Of a stretch of 64,000 nucleotides of DNA, positions 25,461-33,734 are shown one piece after another. Positions within the stretch are counted from its first letter, which is position 1, and the number at the start of each line of letters is the position of its first letter. The DNA is from Streptomyces anulatus (GTDB lineage Bacteria; Actinomycetota; Actinomycetes; Streptomycetales; Streptomycetaceae). Where the stretch lies: contig NZ_JOEZ01000028.1 of NCBI RefSeq assembly GCF_000721175.1, forward strand, positions 57,858 through 121,857. Direction: 5' to 3'. The position numbers and the translations under genes were made by a program. The notes under the pieces are model-generated. The model was not told where the DNA came from and did no database searches. It saw only the letters and a list, made by a program, of their open reading frames with translations.

Positions 25461-25913
25461 ATGACCGCTGCGAACCCAACTCCCGTACGACCGAACCCGA
25501 TCGGCGGCGAGGTCTACCGACTCACCCTGCCGAACACCGCGAGCGCCCCGCGTCTCGCGCGGGACTTCGTCGCCTCGCTGCTGGAGGTCAGCCGGCATCT
25601 CGGGCTGGTCGACGACGCCCGGATCTGCGTGACCGAGCTGGTCACCAACGCCCACCGCCACACCGGTACGCCGTTGATCCGGGTCCACGCGGCCGTCAAC
25701 CGGAAACGGGTCACCTTCGCCGTCACGGATGACGGCAGCCCGCTCACCGGCGCTCTCGGCGCACTGCGGGCAGGCCCGGAGGAGGAGCACGGGCGAGGGC
25801 TCGCTCTCGTCGAGAGCCTGGCGCTGGCGTGGGGGACGCGCGGCGGCGGACCACGGCACCCTGGCCGCAAGGTCGTCTGGTTCACGCTGGGGCGACCGGA
25901 ACCGACGGCGTGA
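25461..25913 (+). CDS. HATPase-domain (RsbW/anti-sigma-like) protein
   Basis: 150 residues of the GHKL/HATPase_c fold as in serine-protein kinase anti-sigma factors. The N-box is in ICVTELVTNAHRHTGT, the G1 box in FAVTDDGSP and the G2 region in EEEHGRGLALVESLA. ATG 25461 follows GGGGATA. Such genes flank XRE/DUF397 pairs throughout Streptomyces. It probably binds ATP and a partner regulator; kinase activity is not certain. Confidence 0.87.
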   Translation: MTAANPTPVRPNPIGGEVYRLTLPNTASAPRLARDFVASLLEVSRHLGLVDDARICVTELVTNAHRHTGTPLIRVHAAVNRKRVTFAVTDDGSPLTGALGALRAGPEEEHGRGLALVESLALAWGTRGGGPRHPGRKVVWFTLGRPEPTA

Positions 25914-26182
25914 CCTGCTGCGACGTGTCAGCAGGAGGCTTCGTGGCCGTCGCCGCCCTCCTCGCGGTGCTCGCCGTCGGGATCACTCTCGCGGCGGTCC
26001 CCGGGGCGGGCGAAGCGCCCCCGGCCGACGGAAGCGGCGGTCGGCTTCGGAACCACCGGGACGCATGCCCCGGGAAGGTCCGGCGTCACGAAGCGGGGCG
26101 GAAGATCAGGGGTGAGCAGGGAACGTGCCGTCATGGGTCCCACCTGCCGTGCGAGGGGAGCCGGGTCGTCTCTCACCAGTGA
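25910..26182 (+). CDS. Small putative membrane protein, coupled to ATPase gene
   Basis: A 90-residue ORF whose GTG (25910) overlaps the stop of the HATPase gene (GTGA). It has one clear transmembrane helix (GFVAVAALLAVLAVGITLAA, about residues 10-29) and then a basic, Cys/His-containing tail. The overlap and helix support translation, but codon bias in the second half is weak, so the true end or reality of the gene is uncertain. Confidence 0.4.
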   Translation: MTCCDVSAGGFVAVAALLAVLAVGITLAAVPGAGEAPPADGSGGRLRNHRDACPGKVRRHEAGRKIRGEQGTCRHGSHLPCEGSRVVSHQ

Positions 26183-26312
26183 TTCGGAGCCGCACGGCAA
26201 GGGGATTGGGCACGGGCCGGAGCACCGCCCCCGACGGGCGCCCCGGCCTGTCCGCCCAGTCCCCTGTTCCGGGCGGACAGCCGTGGTCCCGTCGGCCGCC
26301 TCGGCCACTCAG

Positions 26313-26352
26313 GCGGTCATGCGGTCATGCGGTCATGCGGTCATGCGGTCAT
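26313..26352. repeat. Five tandem GCGGTCAT octamers
   Basis: The 8-bp unit GCGGTCAT repeats five times without interruption and overlaps the stop codon and last codons of the cupin gene. The unit is not a multiple of three, so copy-number change could alter the gene end. Confidence 0.85.
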
Positions 26353-26682
26353 GAGGGAGATGCCGAGCATCTGCGCCCCCGCCTCCGTGCGCGGGCGGTG
26401 CTCACTGCCCGGCGCGAACACGACGTACGTCCCCGGCCCGTGGCGCTCGCCGCCGTCGATGACCTCGCCGCTCAGGACGAAGTACCGCTCCTCCGTGCGG
26501 TGTTCGTCGATCTCGGGCCACTCCGTGCCCGGCGCGAAGTCGATCAGCCAGCCCCGGGCGTACGCCGTGCCGGGCAGCCTGCGGCGCAGGATCCCGGGGG
26601 CCACCTCGTGCGGCTCGACGTCGTCGACCTGGACAACGGTCTTCAGGGCGCTCACCGCGCCGTTTCGGCTCTCCTCGCTCAT
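26341..26682 (-). CDS. Cupin-domain protein
   Basis: 113 residues forming one cupin barrel. The motif 1 region GTEWPEIDEHRTEERYFVLSGE and motif 2 GPGTYVVFAPGSEHRPRTE are recognisable, with His and Glu metal-type ligands. Function could be a small metal-dependent enzyme or a ligand sensor. ATG 26682 follows GGTGGAG. It is divergent from an AraC/GlxA-like regulator 71 bases away, so it may be that regulator's target. Its 3' end lies in the octamer repeat. Confidence 0.82.
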   Translation of the reverse strand: MSEESRNGAVSALKTVVQVDDVEPHEVAPGILRRRLPGTAYARGWLIDFAPGTEWPEIDEHRTEERYFVLSGEVIDGGERHGPGTYVVFAPGSEHRPRTEAGAQMLGISLMTA

Positions 26683-26753
26683 GACTCCACCGTGACGCGG
26701 GACAATCACCCGGGGCGAGTGTCCAACACGACATCCTCGGGTACTTTCCTGCC

Positions 26754-27761
26754 ATGCCCGTATCCCGTTCCCGGCATCACGTGGTGGCGCTGCTCAACGA
26801 ACCGCAGTCGCCGTTCGAACTCGCCTGTGCCGCCGAGGTCTTCGGCGGTGACCGCCCGGACCTGCCCACGCACTACACGTTCGAGATCTGCACGCGCCAA
26901 CCCGGCCCCCTGCCGACCACCGTCGGGCACGCGCTGCTCGTCGAGAGCGGCCTCGACGCCCTGGGGAGCGCGGACACCGTGATCGTGCCCGGCTGGCAGC
27001 CGCCCGGCGGGCCCGTGCCGGACGACGTCCTGGACGCCCTGCGGGCGGCGCACCGGCGCGGGGCGCGCATCGTGTCGATCTGCACGGGTACTTTCGTCCT
27101 CGCACAGGCCGGACTGCTGGCAGGGCGGCGTGCGACCACGCACTGGCGGCGGAGCGGGCAACTGGCCGACGCGTTCCCCGAGGTGACCGTCGTCGGGGAC
27201 GTGCTCTACGTCGACCACGGCGATGTGGCGACCAGCGCGGGCAGCGGCGCGGGCATCGACCTCTGCCTCCACCTCGTGCGGTCCGACCTGGGCGCCTTCT
27301 ACGCCGCGCAGGTGGCCCGGAGCATGGTGCTGCCGCCGCACCGGGACGGCAGCCAGCTCCAGTACGCGGCCCCGCCCGCCCCCGCGCACCCAGGTCCGGG
27401 CGTGGGCCCGGACGCGTCGCTGGCCCCGGTCCTGGAGTGGGCGCTGACGCGACTGGACACGGACCTCTCCGTCGGCCGGCTGGCCGCGTACGCCGGTCTC
27501 TCCCCGCGCACCTTCGCCCGCCGGTTCGTCCGTCAGGTCGGCACCAGTCCGGGGCAGTGGCTGCTCCAGCAGCGCGTCGACGCGGCCCGGTCGCTGCTGG
27601 AGCGGACCGATCTGCCCGTCGAGACGGTCGCCGTCCGGGTCGGACTGTCCTCGGCGGTCAACCTGAGGCGCCGGTTCCGTACCGCTCTCGGGACGACACC
27701 CGGCGCGTACCGCACCGTATTCGGCGAAGCGGCAACCGCAAGGAGCCGCCCCGTTCGCTGA
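26754..27761 (+). CDS. GlxA-type AraC family regulator
   Basis: 335 residues: an N-terminal DJ-1/PfpI-like (class I amidotransferase-like) domain (about 5-190), with the nucleophile-elbow Cys in RIVSICTGTFVLAQAG, and a C-terminal AraC HTH domain (about 225-320, LSVGRLAAYAGLSPRTFARRF and VAVRVGLSSAVNLRRRF). The family senses small metabolites. Divergent orientation suggests control of the cupin gene. Confidence 0.92.
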   Translation: MPVSRSRHHVVALLNEPQSPFELACAAEVFGGDRPDLPTHYTFEICTRQPGPLPTTVGHALLVESGLDALGSADTVIVPGWQPPGGPVPDDVLDALRAAHRRGARIVSICTGTFVLAQAGLLAGRRATTHWRRSGQLADAFPEVTVVGDVLYVDHGDVATSAGSGAGIDLCLHLVRSDLGAFYAAQVARSMVLPPHRDGSQLQYAAPPAPAHPGPGVGPDASLAPVLEWALTRLDTDLSVGRLAAYAGLSPRTFARRFVRQVGTSPGQWLLQQRVDAARSLLERTDLPVETVAVRVGLSSAVNLRRRFRTALGTTPGAYRTVFGEAATARSRPVR

Positions 27762-27851
27762 ACGCTCCGGCGACGGAATGACTCCCACCGGAGGCCGGCC
27801 CGGCGGGCCGGGGCATCAGCCGGCTCCGACGCCTGACGGTAGAGGCGTGAA

Positions 27852-27893
27852 GCGTGAGGGGGTGGGGCCTGGACAGGCCCCGCCCCCTCACGC
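27852..27893. terminator. Long bidirectional hairpin
   Basis: A 19-bp stem (GCGTGAGGGGG... with its complement, one T-G pair) around the loop GGAC lies 91 bases after the AraC-type regulator. Confidence 0.65.
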
Positions 27894-27920
27894 CGTATCC
27901 TCGCGCCGGGTCGTGCACTG

Positions 27921-28130
27921 GTGCGACCCGGCGCGCCACCGTCCTGCTGCCCCCACCACTCCCCAGCTCCCACGACCTCACCCCCCCCAGCCCGCCCCCG
28001 CGTCACCGTCACGCCCTTCCAGACCTGCGACGACTGCGACCGGGCCTTCCGCTCCCCCACCCCCGGCCACTGCCGCGACTGCCGCGAAGACCGCGCGAAC
28101 CGAGCCGAACACGCGCGGACCGCCGCATGA
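27921..28130 (+). CDS. Possible small zinc-ribbon protein
   Basis: A 69-codon ORF from GTG 27921. The C-terminal half contains CDDCDRAFRSPTPGHCRDCR, a CxxC...CxxC pair typical of a zinc ribbon, followed by a charged helix. The N-terminal half is Pro/Ser-rich and its start is uncertain. No ribosome site is seen. The zinc-ribbon spacing is the main reason to list it. Confidence 0.35.
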   Translation: MRPGAPPSCCPHHSPAPTTSPPPARPRVTVTPFQTCDDCDRAFRSPTPGHCRDCREDRANRAEHARTAA

Positions 28131-28357
28131 AGCGTCGAGACGGGCCCCGACGGCACGCACACCTGTCGGCGTCCTACGAAGGTGTGGTCCCCACCCGGCG
28201 CTGCTGCCGCACCCGACGCCTCATGACCGCACCCGGGATGGCGAACGCGAGCACCGTCCAGGAGCCGGTTTCAGGAGCCGACAGGAGCTCGGGACCGTAC
28301 GAGGAAGGGGCGGCAGGCCCCGCAGGCCCGCCGCCCCTCCACCGCGTCACATGACGA

Positions 28358-30163
28358 CTACTGGATGACCGTGATCCGGTCCGTCGCCGGCGGGGCCAGC
28401 GGCGCGGTCGCCGTGGAGTGGGCGGCCAGGTAGGCGTTGAACAGGTCCAGGTCGGACGCGCCGACCAGCTTGTTCGTGCCCTCGCCGAGGGCCGGGAAGC
28501 CGTCGCCGCCGCCCGCGAGGAACTCGTTCATCGCGACCCGGTAGGTGCGCGCCGGGTCGATCGCCTCGCCGTTGAGCCTGATGGTGCCGGCGACCACGCG
28601 GTCCGCGCCGGTCTTCGTCAGGTCGAGGGTGTAGGTGAGGCCCCCGGAGACCTGGAGGATCTTCGGACTGGCCTCGTTGGAGCCGCTGACCTGCTGCTGA
28701 AGGGCGGTGACCAGCTGGGCGCCGGTCAGGTCGACGACGTTCATCATGTTGGTGAACGGCTGCACGGTGAACGCCTCGCCGTACGTGACGACGCCGTCGC
28801 CCTCACTGCCGGACGCCTTGTGCACCAGGTCCCCGCGGATACCGCCCGGGTTCATGAACGCGACTTCCGCGCCGCCCTTGTCGGCCGGGGCGAGGCCTTC
28901 GAGCTGGGCGTCGGCGATGACGTTGCCGAGCGGCTTCTCCGGGGCCGCGGAGCCGCGGCCGTTGATGTCGGCGGTGATCCAGCCCTGCGGCTTGTTCGCG
29001 ACCGGGGCGGCCAGCTTGTTCCAGCGGTCGATCAGGCGCGTCATGTCGGCGGCCCTGGGCTGGTCCCGGGTCACGACGTGGTTCGCGGACTTCACCGACG
29101 TACGGACGATGTCCTTGGTGCGGCGGTCGTAGGTGAGCGTGGTGTCCGTGTACAGCTTGCCGAACGCCGAGGCCGAGGTGACCATGCGCGGCTTGCCGGA
29201 CGGGTCCGGGACGGTGCACACGTACGCCTGGTGGGTGTGGCCCGTGACCAGGGCGTCCACCTTCGGTGTGATGCCCTTGGCGATGTCGACGATCGGGCCG
29301 GAGATGCCGTCGCCCGCGCCGGGGCTGTCGCAGTCGTAGTTGTACGAGGTGGAGGCCGGGGCCCCGCCCTCGTGGATCAGGGCCACGATGGACTTGACGC
29401 CCTTGCGGTCCAGCTCCTTGGCGTACTTGTTGATCGTCTCGACCTCGTCGTGGAATTCGAGGCCCTTGACGCCGTTCGCGGTGACGATGTCCGGGGTACC
29501 CTCCAGGGTCACGCCGATGAAGCCGATCTTGACGCCGTTCTTCTTCCAGACCGTGTACGGCTTCAGCAGCGGCTTGCCGGTCTTCTCCTTGGTCACGTTG
29601 GCCGCGAGGTAGGGGAAGTCCGCGCCCTCGAACTCCTTGCCCTTCTCGTAGCAGCCCTCGACCGGGTGGCAGCCGCCGTTCTGAAGGCGGGCCAGCTCGG
29701 TGGCGCCCTCGTCGAACTCGTGGTTGCCGACCGCCGTCACGTCCAGGTCGAGACCGTTCAGCGCCTCGATCGTCGGCTCGTCGTGGAAGAGGCCCGACAG
29801 CAGCGGACTCGCGCCGACCATGTCACCGCCGGCCGCCGTGACGGAGTACGGGTTGCCCTTGCGCGCGGTGCGCAGCGAGGTCGCCAGGTACTCGACGCCA
29901 CCGGCCGGGATGGCCTCGACCGTGCCGTCCGCGTGCGTCTTCTTGACCGTACCGGCGGAACCGGCCGGCGGCTCCAGGTTGCCGTGCAGGTCGTTGAACG
30001 ACAGCAACTGCACGTCGACGGTACGGGACTTGTGGCCGTGCCCGTTGCCCCGGTCATGGGCGCCGGCCGGCATCGCGGCGACGAGCGCGCCCACGGTGGC
30101 CAGACCGGCCGCGGCGGCGAGCACCCGCCGTGTCGCACGGTTCTTCTGCGAAGTCGCTGGCAT
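28358..30163 (-). CDS. Secreted 5'-nucleotidase / 2',3'-cyclic phosphodiesterase (UshA family)
   Basis: 601 residues: a signal peptide (RRVLAAAAGLATVGALVAAM, cleavage near residue 36), an N-terminal metallophosphatase domain with LSFNDLHGNLEPP, VGNHEFDEG and TGHTHQAY metal ligands, and a C-terminal nucleotidase substrate domain (about 370-560) with NPGGIRGDL and the adenine-stacking region. It releases phosphate from nucleotides outside the cell. The nearby ppk-pst genes fit phosphate scavenging; in S. coelicolor a homologue is phosphate-regulated, but no PHO box was clear here. Confidence 0.93.
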   Translation of the reverse strand: MPATSQKNRATRRVLAAAAGLATVGALVAAMPAGAHDRGNGHGHKSRTVDVQLLSFNDLHGNLEPPAGSAGTVKKTHADGTVEAIPAGGVEYLATSLRTARKGNPYSVTAAGGDMVGASPLLSGLFHDEPTIEALNGLDLDVTAVGNHEFDEGATELARLQNGGCHPVEGCYEKGKEFEGADFPYLAANVTKEKTGKPLLKPYTVWKKNGVKIGFIGVTLEGTPDIVTANGVKGLEFHDEVETINKYAKELDRKGVKSIVALIHEGGAPASTSYNYDCDSPGAGDGISGPIVDIAKGITPKVDALVTGHTHQAYVCTVPDPSGKPRMVTSASAFGKLYTDTTLTYDRRTKDIVRTSVKSANHVVTRDQPRAADMTRLIDRWNKLAAPVANKPQGWITADINGRGSAAPEKPLGNVIADAQLEGLAPADKGGAEVAFMNPGGIRGDLVHKASGSEGDGVVTYGEAFTVQPFTNMMNVVDLTGAQLVTALQQQVSGSNEASPKILQVSGGLTYTLDLTKTGADRVVAGTIRLNGEAIDPARTYRVAMNEFLAGGGDGFPALGEGTNKLVGASDLDLFNAYLAAHSTATAPLAPPATDRITVIQ

Positions 30164-30550
30164 CGGTCCCCTTGTGTGTCAGTGCTGTCGGTGGTGTCGC
30201 TGGTCTCAGGTCTGGGATCCTGCGTGCCGCAGCCTAGAGTCAACGCGCGTAGCGCAACAGGTGTTCGGGGTTACGGACAGGTTGCCATCCAGCCAAATGG
30301 CTCGTCAGAGACCCCCCACGAGCGCCTGCTTCACCCGTCTGACTCACATATAGGGGCAGAAGCGACACGGTAGGCGTCACCACCGAAGGCCTGTACGTCA
30401 CGTGCCGGCGATCGGGGCCGGCGACTCCGACCACCGCACCGGTGTGGCCCGGCCCCGGCACGGCCCGCACCCACAGCCCCCGCACCGTCCGCAGCCCCGC
30501 CACCCCGCCGCGCCCCCGCCGGGCGCACCGCTCGCCGTACGCTCGGAGGC
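30164..30550. other. Divergent promoter region, no gene seen
   Basis: 387 bases between the nucleotidase and mshD genes. A TACGCT hexamer 7 bases before the mshD ATG is a possible -10 overlapping the ribosome site CGGAGG. No ORF is supported. Confidence 0.55.
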
Positions 30551-31474
30551 ATGACGACTGACGTACCCCTCCCCGCTCCCGGACGTGAGATCCAGACCCT
30601 CGACGCACTCGACTCCGCGCAGGCCGGCACCGTCCTCGCCCTGCTCGCCGAGGCCGCCCGGTCCGACGGCCGGCAGGCGGTCTCCGAGCAGGGCAGACTC
30701 CGGATCCGGGGCGGACACCGCGACGGCGTACGGCACTTCCTCCTCACCGTCGACGGCACGCTCGTCGGATACGCCCAGCTGGAGGACACCGACCCGGTCG
30801 AGGCCCCGGCCGCCGAGCTGGTCGTCCACCCCGGCCGGCGCGGCAGCGGGCACGGCCGGGCGCTCGGCGCGGCCCTCCTCGCCGCGACCGGCAAGCGGCT
30901 GCGGGTCTGGGCGCACGGCGGCAGCTCAGCGGCCCGCCACCTGGCCCAGGTCCTCGGCCTCTCACTCTTCCGCGAACTGCGCCAGCTGAGGCGGAGCCTG
31001 ATCCCGCTCGACCTCCCGGAGCCGGTGCTGCCCGAGGGCGTCACCGTACGGACCTTCGAGCCGGGCCGCGACGACGCCGCCTGGCTCGCCGTGAACCGCG
31101 CCGCCTTTGCTCACCACCCCGAGCAGGGAACGCTGACCCAGCAGGACCTGGACGACCGCAAGGCCGAGCCCTGGTTCGACCCGAAGGGCTTCTTCCTCGC
31201 CGAGCGGGACGGGCAGATCGTCGGCTTCCACTGGACGAAGGTGCACGCCGAGGAGCAGCTCGGCGAGGTGTACGTGGTCGGCGTCCTGCCCGAGGCCCAG
31301 GGCGGCGGCCTCGGCAAGGCGCTGACCTCGATCGGCCTGCACCATCTGGCGGCCCAGGCGCTGCCCACCGCGATGCTCTACGTCGACGCGGACAACACGG
31401 CGGCCGTGACGGTGTACGAGCGGATGGGCTTCACCACGAACGAGGTGGATCTGATGTACCGCACCGAGTCCTGA
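30551..31474 (+). CDS. mshD: MshD, mycothiol synthase
   Basis: 307 residues made of two GNAT domains in tandem: N-terminal about 10-150 and C-terminal about 160-305 with the acetyl-CoA loop [13 protein letters not shown]. MshD acetylates Cys-GlcN-Ins with acetyl-CoA, the last step in making mycothiol, the main thiol of actinomycetes. The segment [20 protein letters not shown] and the end [12 protein letters not shown] are characteristic. ATG 30551 follows CGGAGG. Confidence 0.93.
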   Translation: MTTDVPLPAPGREIQTLDALDSAQAGTVLALLAEAARSDGRQAVSEQGRLRIRGGHRDGVRHFLLTVDGTLVGYAQLEDTDPVEAPAAELVVHPGRRGSGHGRALGAALLAATGKRLRVWAHGGSSAARHLAQVLGLSLFRELRQLRRSLIPLDLPEPVLPEGVTVRTFEPGRDDAAWLAVNRAAFAHHPEQGTLTQQDLDDRKAEPWFDPKGFFLAERDGQIVGFHWTKVHAEEQLGEVYVVGVLPEAQGGGLGKALTSIGLHHLAAQALPTAMLYVDADNTAAVTVYERMGFTTNEVDLMYRTES

Positions 31475-32026
31475 GGCCGACGGCCGCGACAGCTTCCGGA
31501 GCGCGGCCGCCACGGACGTAGCGCAGCCGACTCCGAAGAAAATCTGTCGTGGCGGGAGTAGACATCCAGCCTTCGGTGGGGTTAGCGTTTCCCTCGTAGT
31601 CGGAAGCAAAGAGGGCACGGCAGACACGAACTGCCGTGCACGCAGGTCAGAGCAGTAAGCGGAACGGCAGTGGAGCGAGGGAGCCGGAAACGGTGGGTTC
31701 CCCCGCTGGCTGCCGGGCCGGGCGGCCCCAGGGGTCGCACGCACGACCGCAGTACCCGCAGTACCGAAACACTGAACCGCACGAGGTAAGGAGCAGACGC
31801 CATCAGGATCGCCTGAGCGAGGAAGACTCCGCTCGGGTACCGCAGGCCCCGGAACGGAAGGTGGTCCCCGGTCAAGCATCCGCGATCCCCGCTTCCCCGC
31901 CCTCCCGGGCGGACCGGCGGAACAGATGAGCCGGCGCAGTCAGCCGGCAGATGGTGTTGAAAGCTCGGGGCCCGAGCGCCGCAAGGCGTTCGGGCCCCCC
32001 GACGTGTCCCCGGAAGAAGAGGTGCT
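31475..32026 (+). other. Long leader or possible non-coding RNA upstream of MerR gene
   Basis: 552 bases without a supported gene but with ordered RNA structure. A perfect hairpin GCACGGCAG/CTGCCGTGC with a 7-base loop lies at 31614-31638, and a 14-bp hairpin with a GCAA tetraloop at 31967-31998. Unlike other gaps it has little codon-like bias in any frame. It may be the 5' leader of the MerR gene or a separate RNA; no known riboswitch consensus was recognised. Confidence 0.4.
31967..31998 (+). terminator. 14-bp hairpin with GCAA loop before MerR gene
   Basis: GGGGCCCGAGCGCC pairs with GGCGTTCGGGCCCC, 28 bases before the MerR ATG. It could end an upstream RNA or act as an attenuator; no T-run follows. 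Confidence 0.5.
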
Positions 32027-32365
32027 ATGCCCGCTAGCAGTACCCGCCCCACCAGCAAGCTCGACGATGACGACTACCCCGCCTACACCATGGGCCGGGC
32101 GGCCGAGATGCTCGGGACCTCCCCCGCCTTCCTCCGCGCGCTCGGCGAGAACCGCCTGATCACCCCGCTGCGCTCCGACGGAGGCCACCGTCGTTACTCC
32201 CGCTACCAGCTGCGCATCGCCGCCCGCGCCCGGGAACTGGTCGACCAGGGCACGAAGATCGAGGACGCCTGTCGCATCGTCATCCTCGAGGACCAGCTGG
32301 AAGAGGCACAGCGCATCAACGAGGAGCTGCGCGCCGACCGCACACCGGTCCCGCCGAGCACCTGA
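32027..32365 (+). CDS. MerR-like DNA-binding protein
   Basis: 112 residues: a MerR-type winged helix (about 16-85: YTMGRAAEMLGTSPAFLRAL, then RRYSRYQLRIA) and a short C-terminal helix rich in Glu (EDQLEEAQRINEEL) that could dimerise. There is no effector domain or metal-binding Cys, so it is an atypical, possibly constitutive, regulator. ATG 32027 follows AAGAGGTG. A strong intrinsic terminator follows and a long structured leader precedes it. Confidence 0.85.
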   Translation: MPASSTRPTSKLDDDDYPAYTMGRAAEMLGTSPAFLRALGENRLITPLRSDGGHRRYSRYQLRIAARARELVDQGTKIEDACRIVILEDQLEEAQRINEELRADRTPVPPST

Positions 32366-32388
32366 CCGCTCCACCCGAACCGCCCTGT

Positions 32389-32421
32389 GGGGCGGCGTCA
32401 CTTGACGCCGCCCCATTTTTT
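32389..32421 (+). terminator. Intrinsic terminator after MerR gene
   Basis: GGGGCGGCGTCA and TGACGCCGCCCC form a perfect 12-bp stem followed by ATTTTTT, the clearest rho-independent terminator in the window. Confidence 0.9.
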
Positions 32422-32459
32422 CACCACCCTTTCACTACTCAATTAGTGAAAGGGTGGTG
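32422..32459. promoter_or_regulatory. Inverted repeat with 16-bp arms over GntR start codon
   Basis: CACCACCCTTTCACTA, a 6-base spacer CTCAAT, and the exact complement TAGTGAAAGGGTGGTG. The right arm contains the GTG start region, and TAGTGA (32444-32449) is also a plausible -10. It is the probable autoregulatory site of the GntR/YtrA-type repressor. Confidence 0.75.
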
Positions 32460-32885
32460 CAGCGCATGGCAGCCGAGTCCGCAGCTGTCGAGTTCCGCAT
32501 CGACCGGCGCAGCGGCGTCGCCACCTACCTCCAGATCGTCCAGCAGACGAAGCAGGCCCTTCGCCTGGGCGTGCTCGAACCGGGCGACCGGCTGCCGACC
32601 GCCCGCGAGGTCGTGGAAGCCACCGCGATCAACCCGAACACGGTCCTCAAGGCCTACCGGGAGCTGGAGCGCGAAGGCCTCGTCGAGGCCCGCCGCGGGC
32701 TCGGCACCTTCGTCCGCAGGACGCTGGGCGGCGCGGCCGACGCGACCGCCGCCGACGCACCGCTGCGCACCGAACTCGCCGACTGGGCCCGCCGGGCCCG
32801 GGCGGCCGGGCTGGAGAAGGACGACGTCGGTGCGCTCTTCACGGCCGTACTGGACAGCACGTACAAGGGGGACGAGGAAAGATGA
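32457..32885 (+). CDS. GntR family regulator, YtrA subfamily
   Basis: About 142 residues: a GntR winged helix (about 12-80, with LGVLEPGDRLPTAREV and NPNTVLKAYRELEREGLVEARRGLGTFV) and a short C-terminal helical region, the size of YtrA-type repressors that control ABC transporters. GTG 32457 (or ATG 32466) lies in the arm of a large inverted repeat, indicating self-repression. The ABC ATPase gene overlaps its stop by 4 bases but is truncated. Confidence 0.9.
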   Translation: MQRMAAESAAVEFRIDRRSGVATYLQIVQQTKQALRLGVLEPGDRLPTAREVVEATAINPNTVLKAYRELEREGLVEARRGLGTFVRRTLGGAADATAADAPLRTELADWARRARAAGLEKDDVGALFTAVLDSTYKGDEER

Positions 32886-33349
32886 CCGGCGTAGCGATCG
32901 AGGCACACGGCCTCGGAAAGACCTACGGGCGCGGGGGCGGCCACCGTGCCCTGCACGACTGCTCGTTCCGGCTGCCCGCAGGGCGCGTCTGCGCCCTCGT
33001 CGGGCCCAACGGCGCCGGCAAGTCGACCCTGTTGAACCTGGCCGCCGGACTGGACCGGCCCAGCGCCGGATCCCTCACCGTCCTCGGCTCCGCCCACCCC
33101 GGCGACGTACGCGACCGCATCGCCTTCGTCTCCCAGGACAAACCCCTGTACCCGCAGCTCACCGTCGCCGACACCCTGTGGGCCGGTGCCCAGCTGAACC
33201 CCGGGCGCTGGGACCGCGCCACCGCCGACCGGATCGCCGGAGCACTGCCGGACAAGGCCCGCGTCCGTACCCTCTCCGGCGGGCAGCGCACCCGGCTCGC
33301 GCTGGCCCTCGCGCTCGGCAAGCGGCCCGAACTGATGCTGCACGGCTGA
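32882..33349 (+). pseudogene. Truncated ABC transporter ATP-binding gene
   Basis: 155 codons. Walker A GPNGAGKSTL (about 42-51), the Q-loop FVSQDKPLYPQL and the signature LSGGQRTRLALALALG are intact, but the protein stops at ELMLHG, exactly where Walker B (normally LLLDEP) should begin. The D-loop, H-loop and C-terminal half are missing, and no permease gene follows. It could not hydrolyse ATP. The ATG overlaps the GntR stop (ATGA), so the operon start is preserved and the rest was lost. Confidence 0.85.
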
Positions 33350-33734
33350 AGGCTCCACAAGCCGTCGTCCGGGCCCCACGAGGGGTGGGCCCGGACGACC
33401 AGCACGGACACCGGCCCCCGGGGCAGCCCCGACGCGTCGAACACGTACAGTGACCGCACGCCCGATCCGCAGGCACACCGCTTCCTGTACGCCATGTCGC
33501 CGTTACCGGCCGTTCAGACGCCCTTGCGACCCTCACGGGATGCAGCCAGCTGTGCCCGCCCCCCGCCGCATCGGGAGAACCCGGAAGGACGCCTCCCCAG
33601 GCTCCCCCGGCTCCCCGTCGGGCTCCCCCACCGGCTCCGACCGCCGTGCCCCGGGCGAGCCGCTTCCCGGGCCTTCCGCGATCTTTCCGGGCTCCGACGC
33701 GCCTGAGGACCGCTCGGCGCGGAACAATAGGTCC
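33350..33734. other. Intergenic region after the broken ABC gene
   Basis: 385 bases with no supported gene. It contains a hairpin with 13-bp arms at 33364-33399 and the ppk promoter area. A minus-strand ORF here (to 33495) has good codon bias only over ~50 codons and overlaps the ABC remnant; it is not called. Confidence 0.55.
33364..33399 (+). terminator. Hairpin after truncated ABC gene
   Basis: GTCGTCCGGGCCC pairs with GGGCCCGGACGAC around a 10-base loop, 14 bases after the premature stop. Confidence 0.65.

Larger units (their letters stand above)
27762..28357. other. Intergenic region with a strong hairpin and a possible small gene
   Basis: 596 bases between the AraC-type regulator and the secreted nucleotidase. 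It contains the 19-bp-stem hairpin at 27852-27893 and the possible Cys-rich small gene at 27921-28130. The rest is Pro-rich-looking GC sequence with no supported gene. Confidence 0.55.

Noticed and set aside
26313..26352. CRISPR-like array
   Set aside because: The repeats are 8 bp with no spacers and no cas genes in the window.
31636..31929. 97-codon ORF in the leader of the MerR gene
   Set aside because: Low codon bias, no ribosome site and no protein-like motifs; the region looks structural instead.
31475..32026. tmRNA, RNase P RNA, SRP RNA or cobalamin riboswitch
   Set aside because: None of their conserved sequence blocks could be found.
32923..33495. Minus-strand ORF opposite the truncated ABC gene
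   Set aside because: Only the last ~50 codons have good bias, partly explained by the hairpin palindrome at 33364-33399. The rest is antisense to the ATPase.
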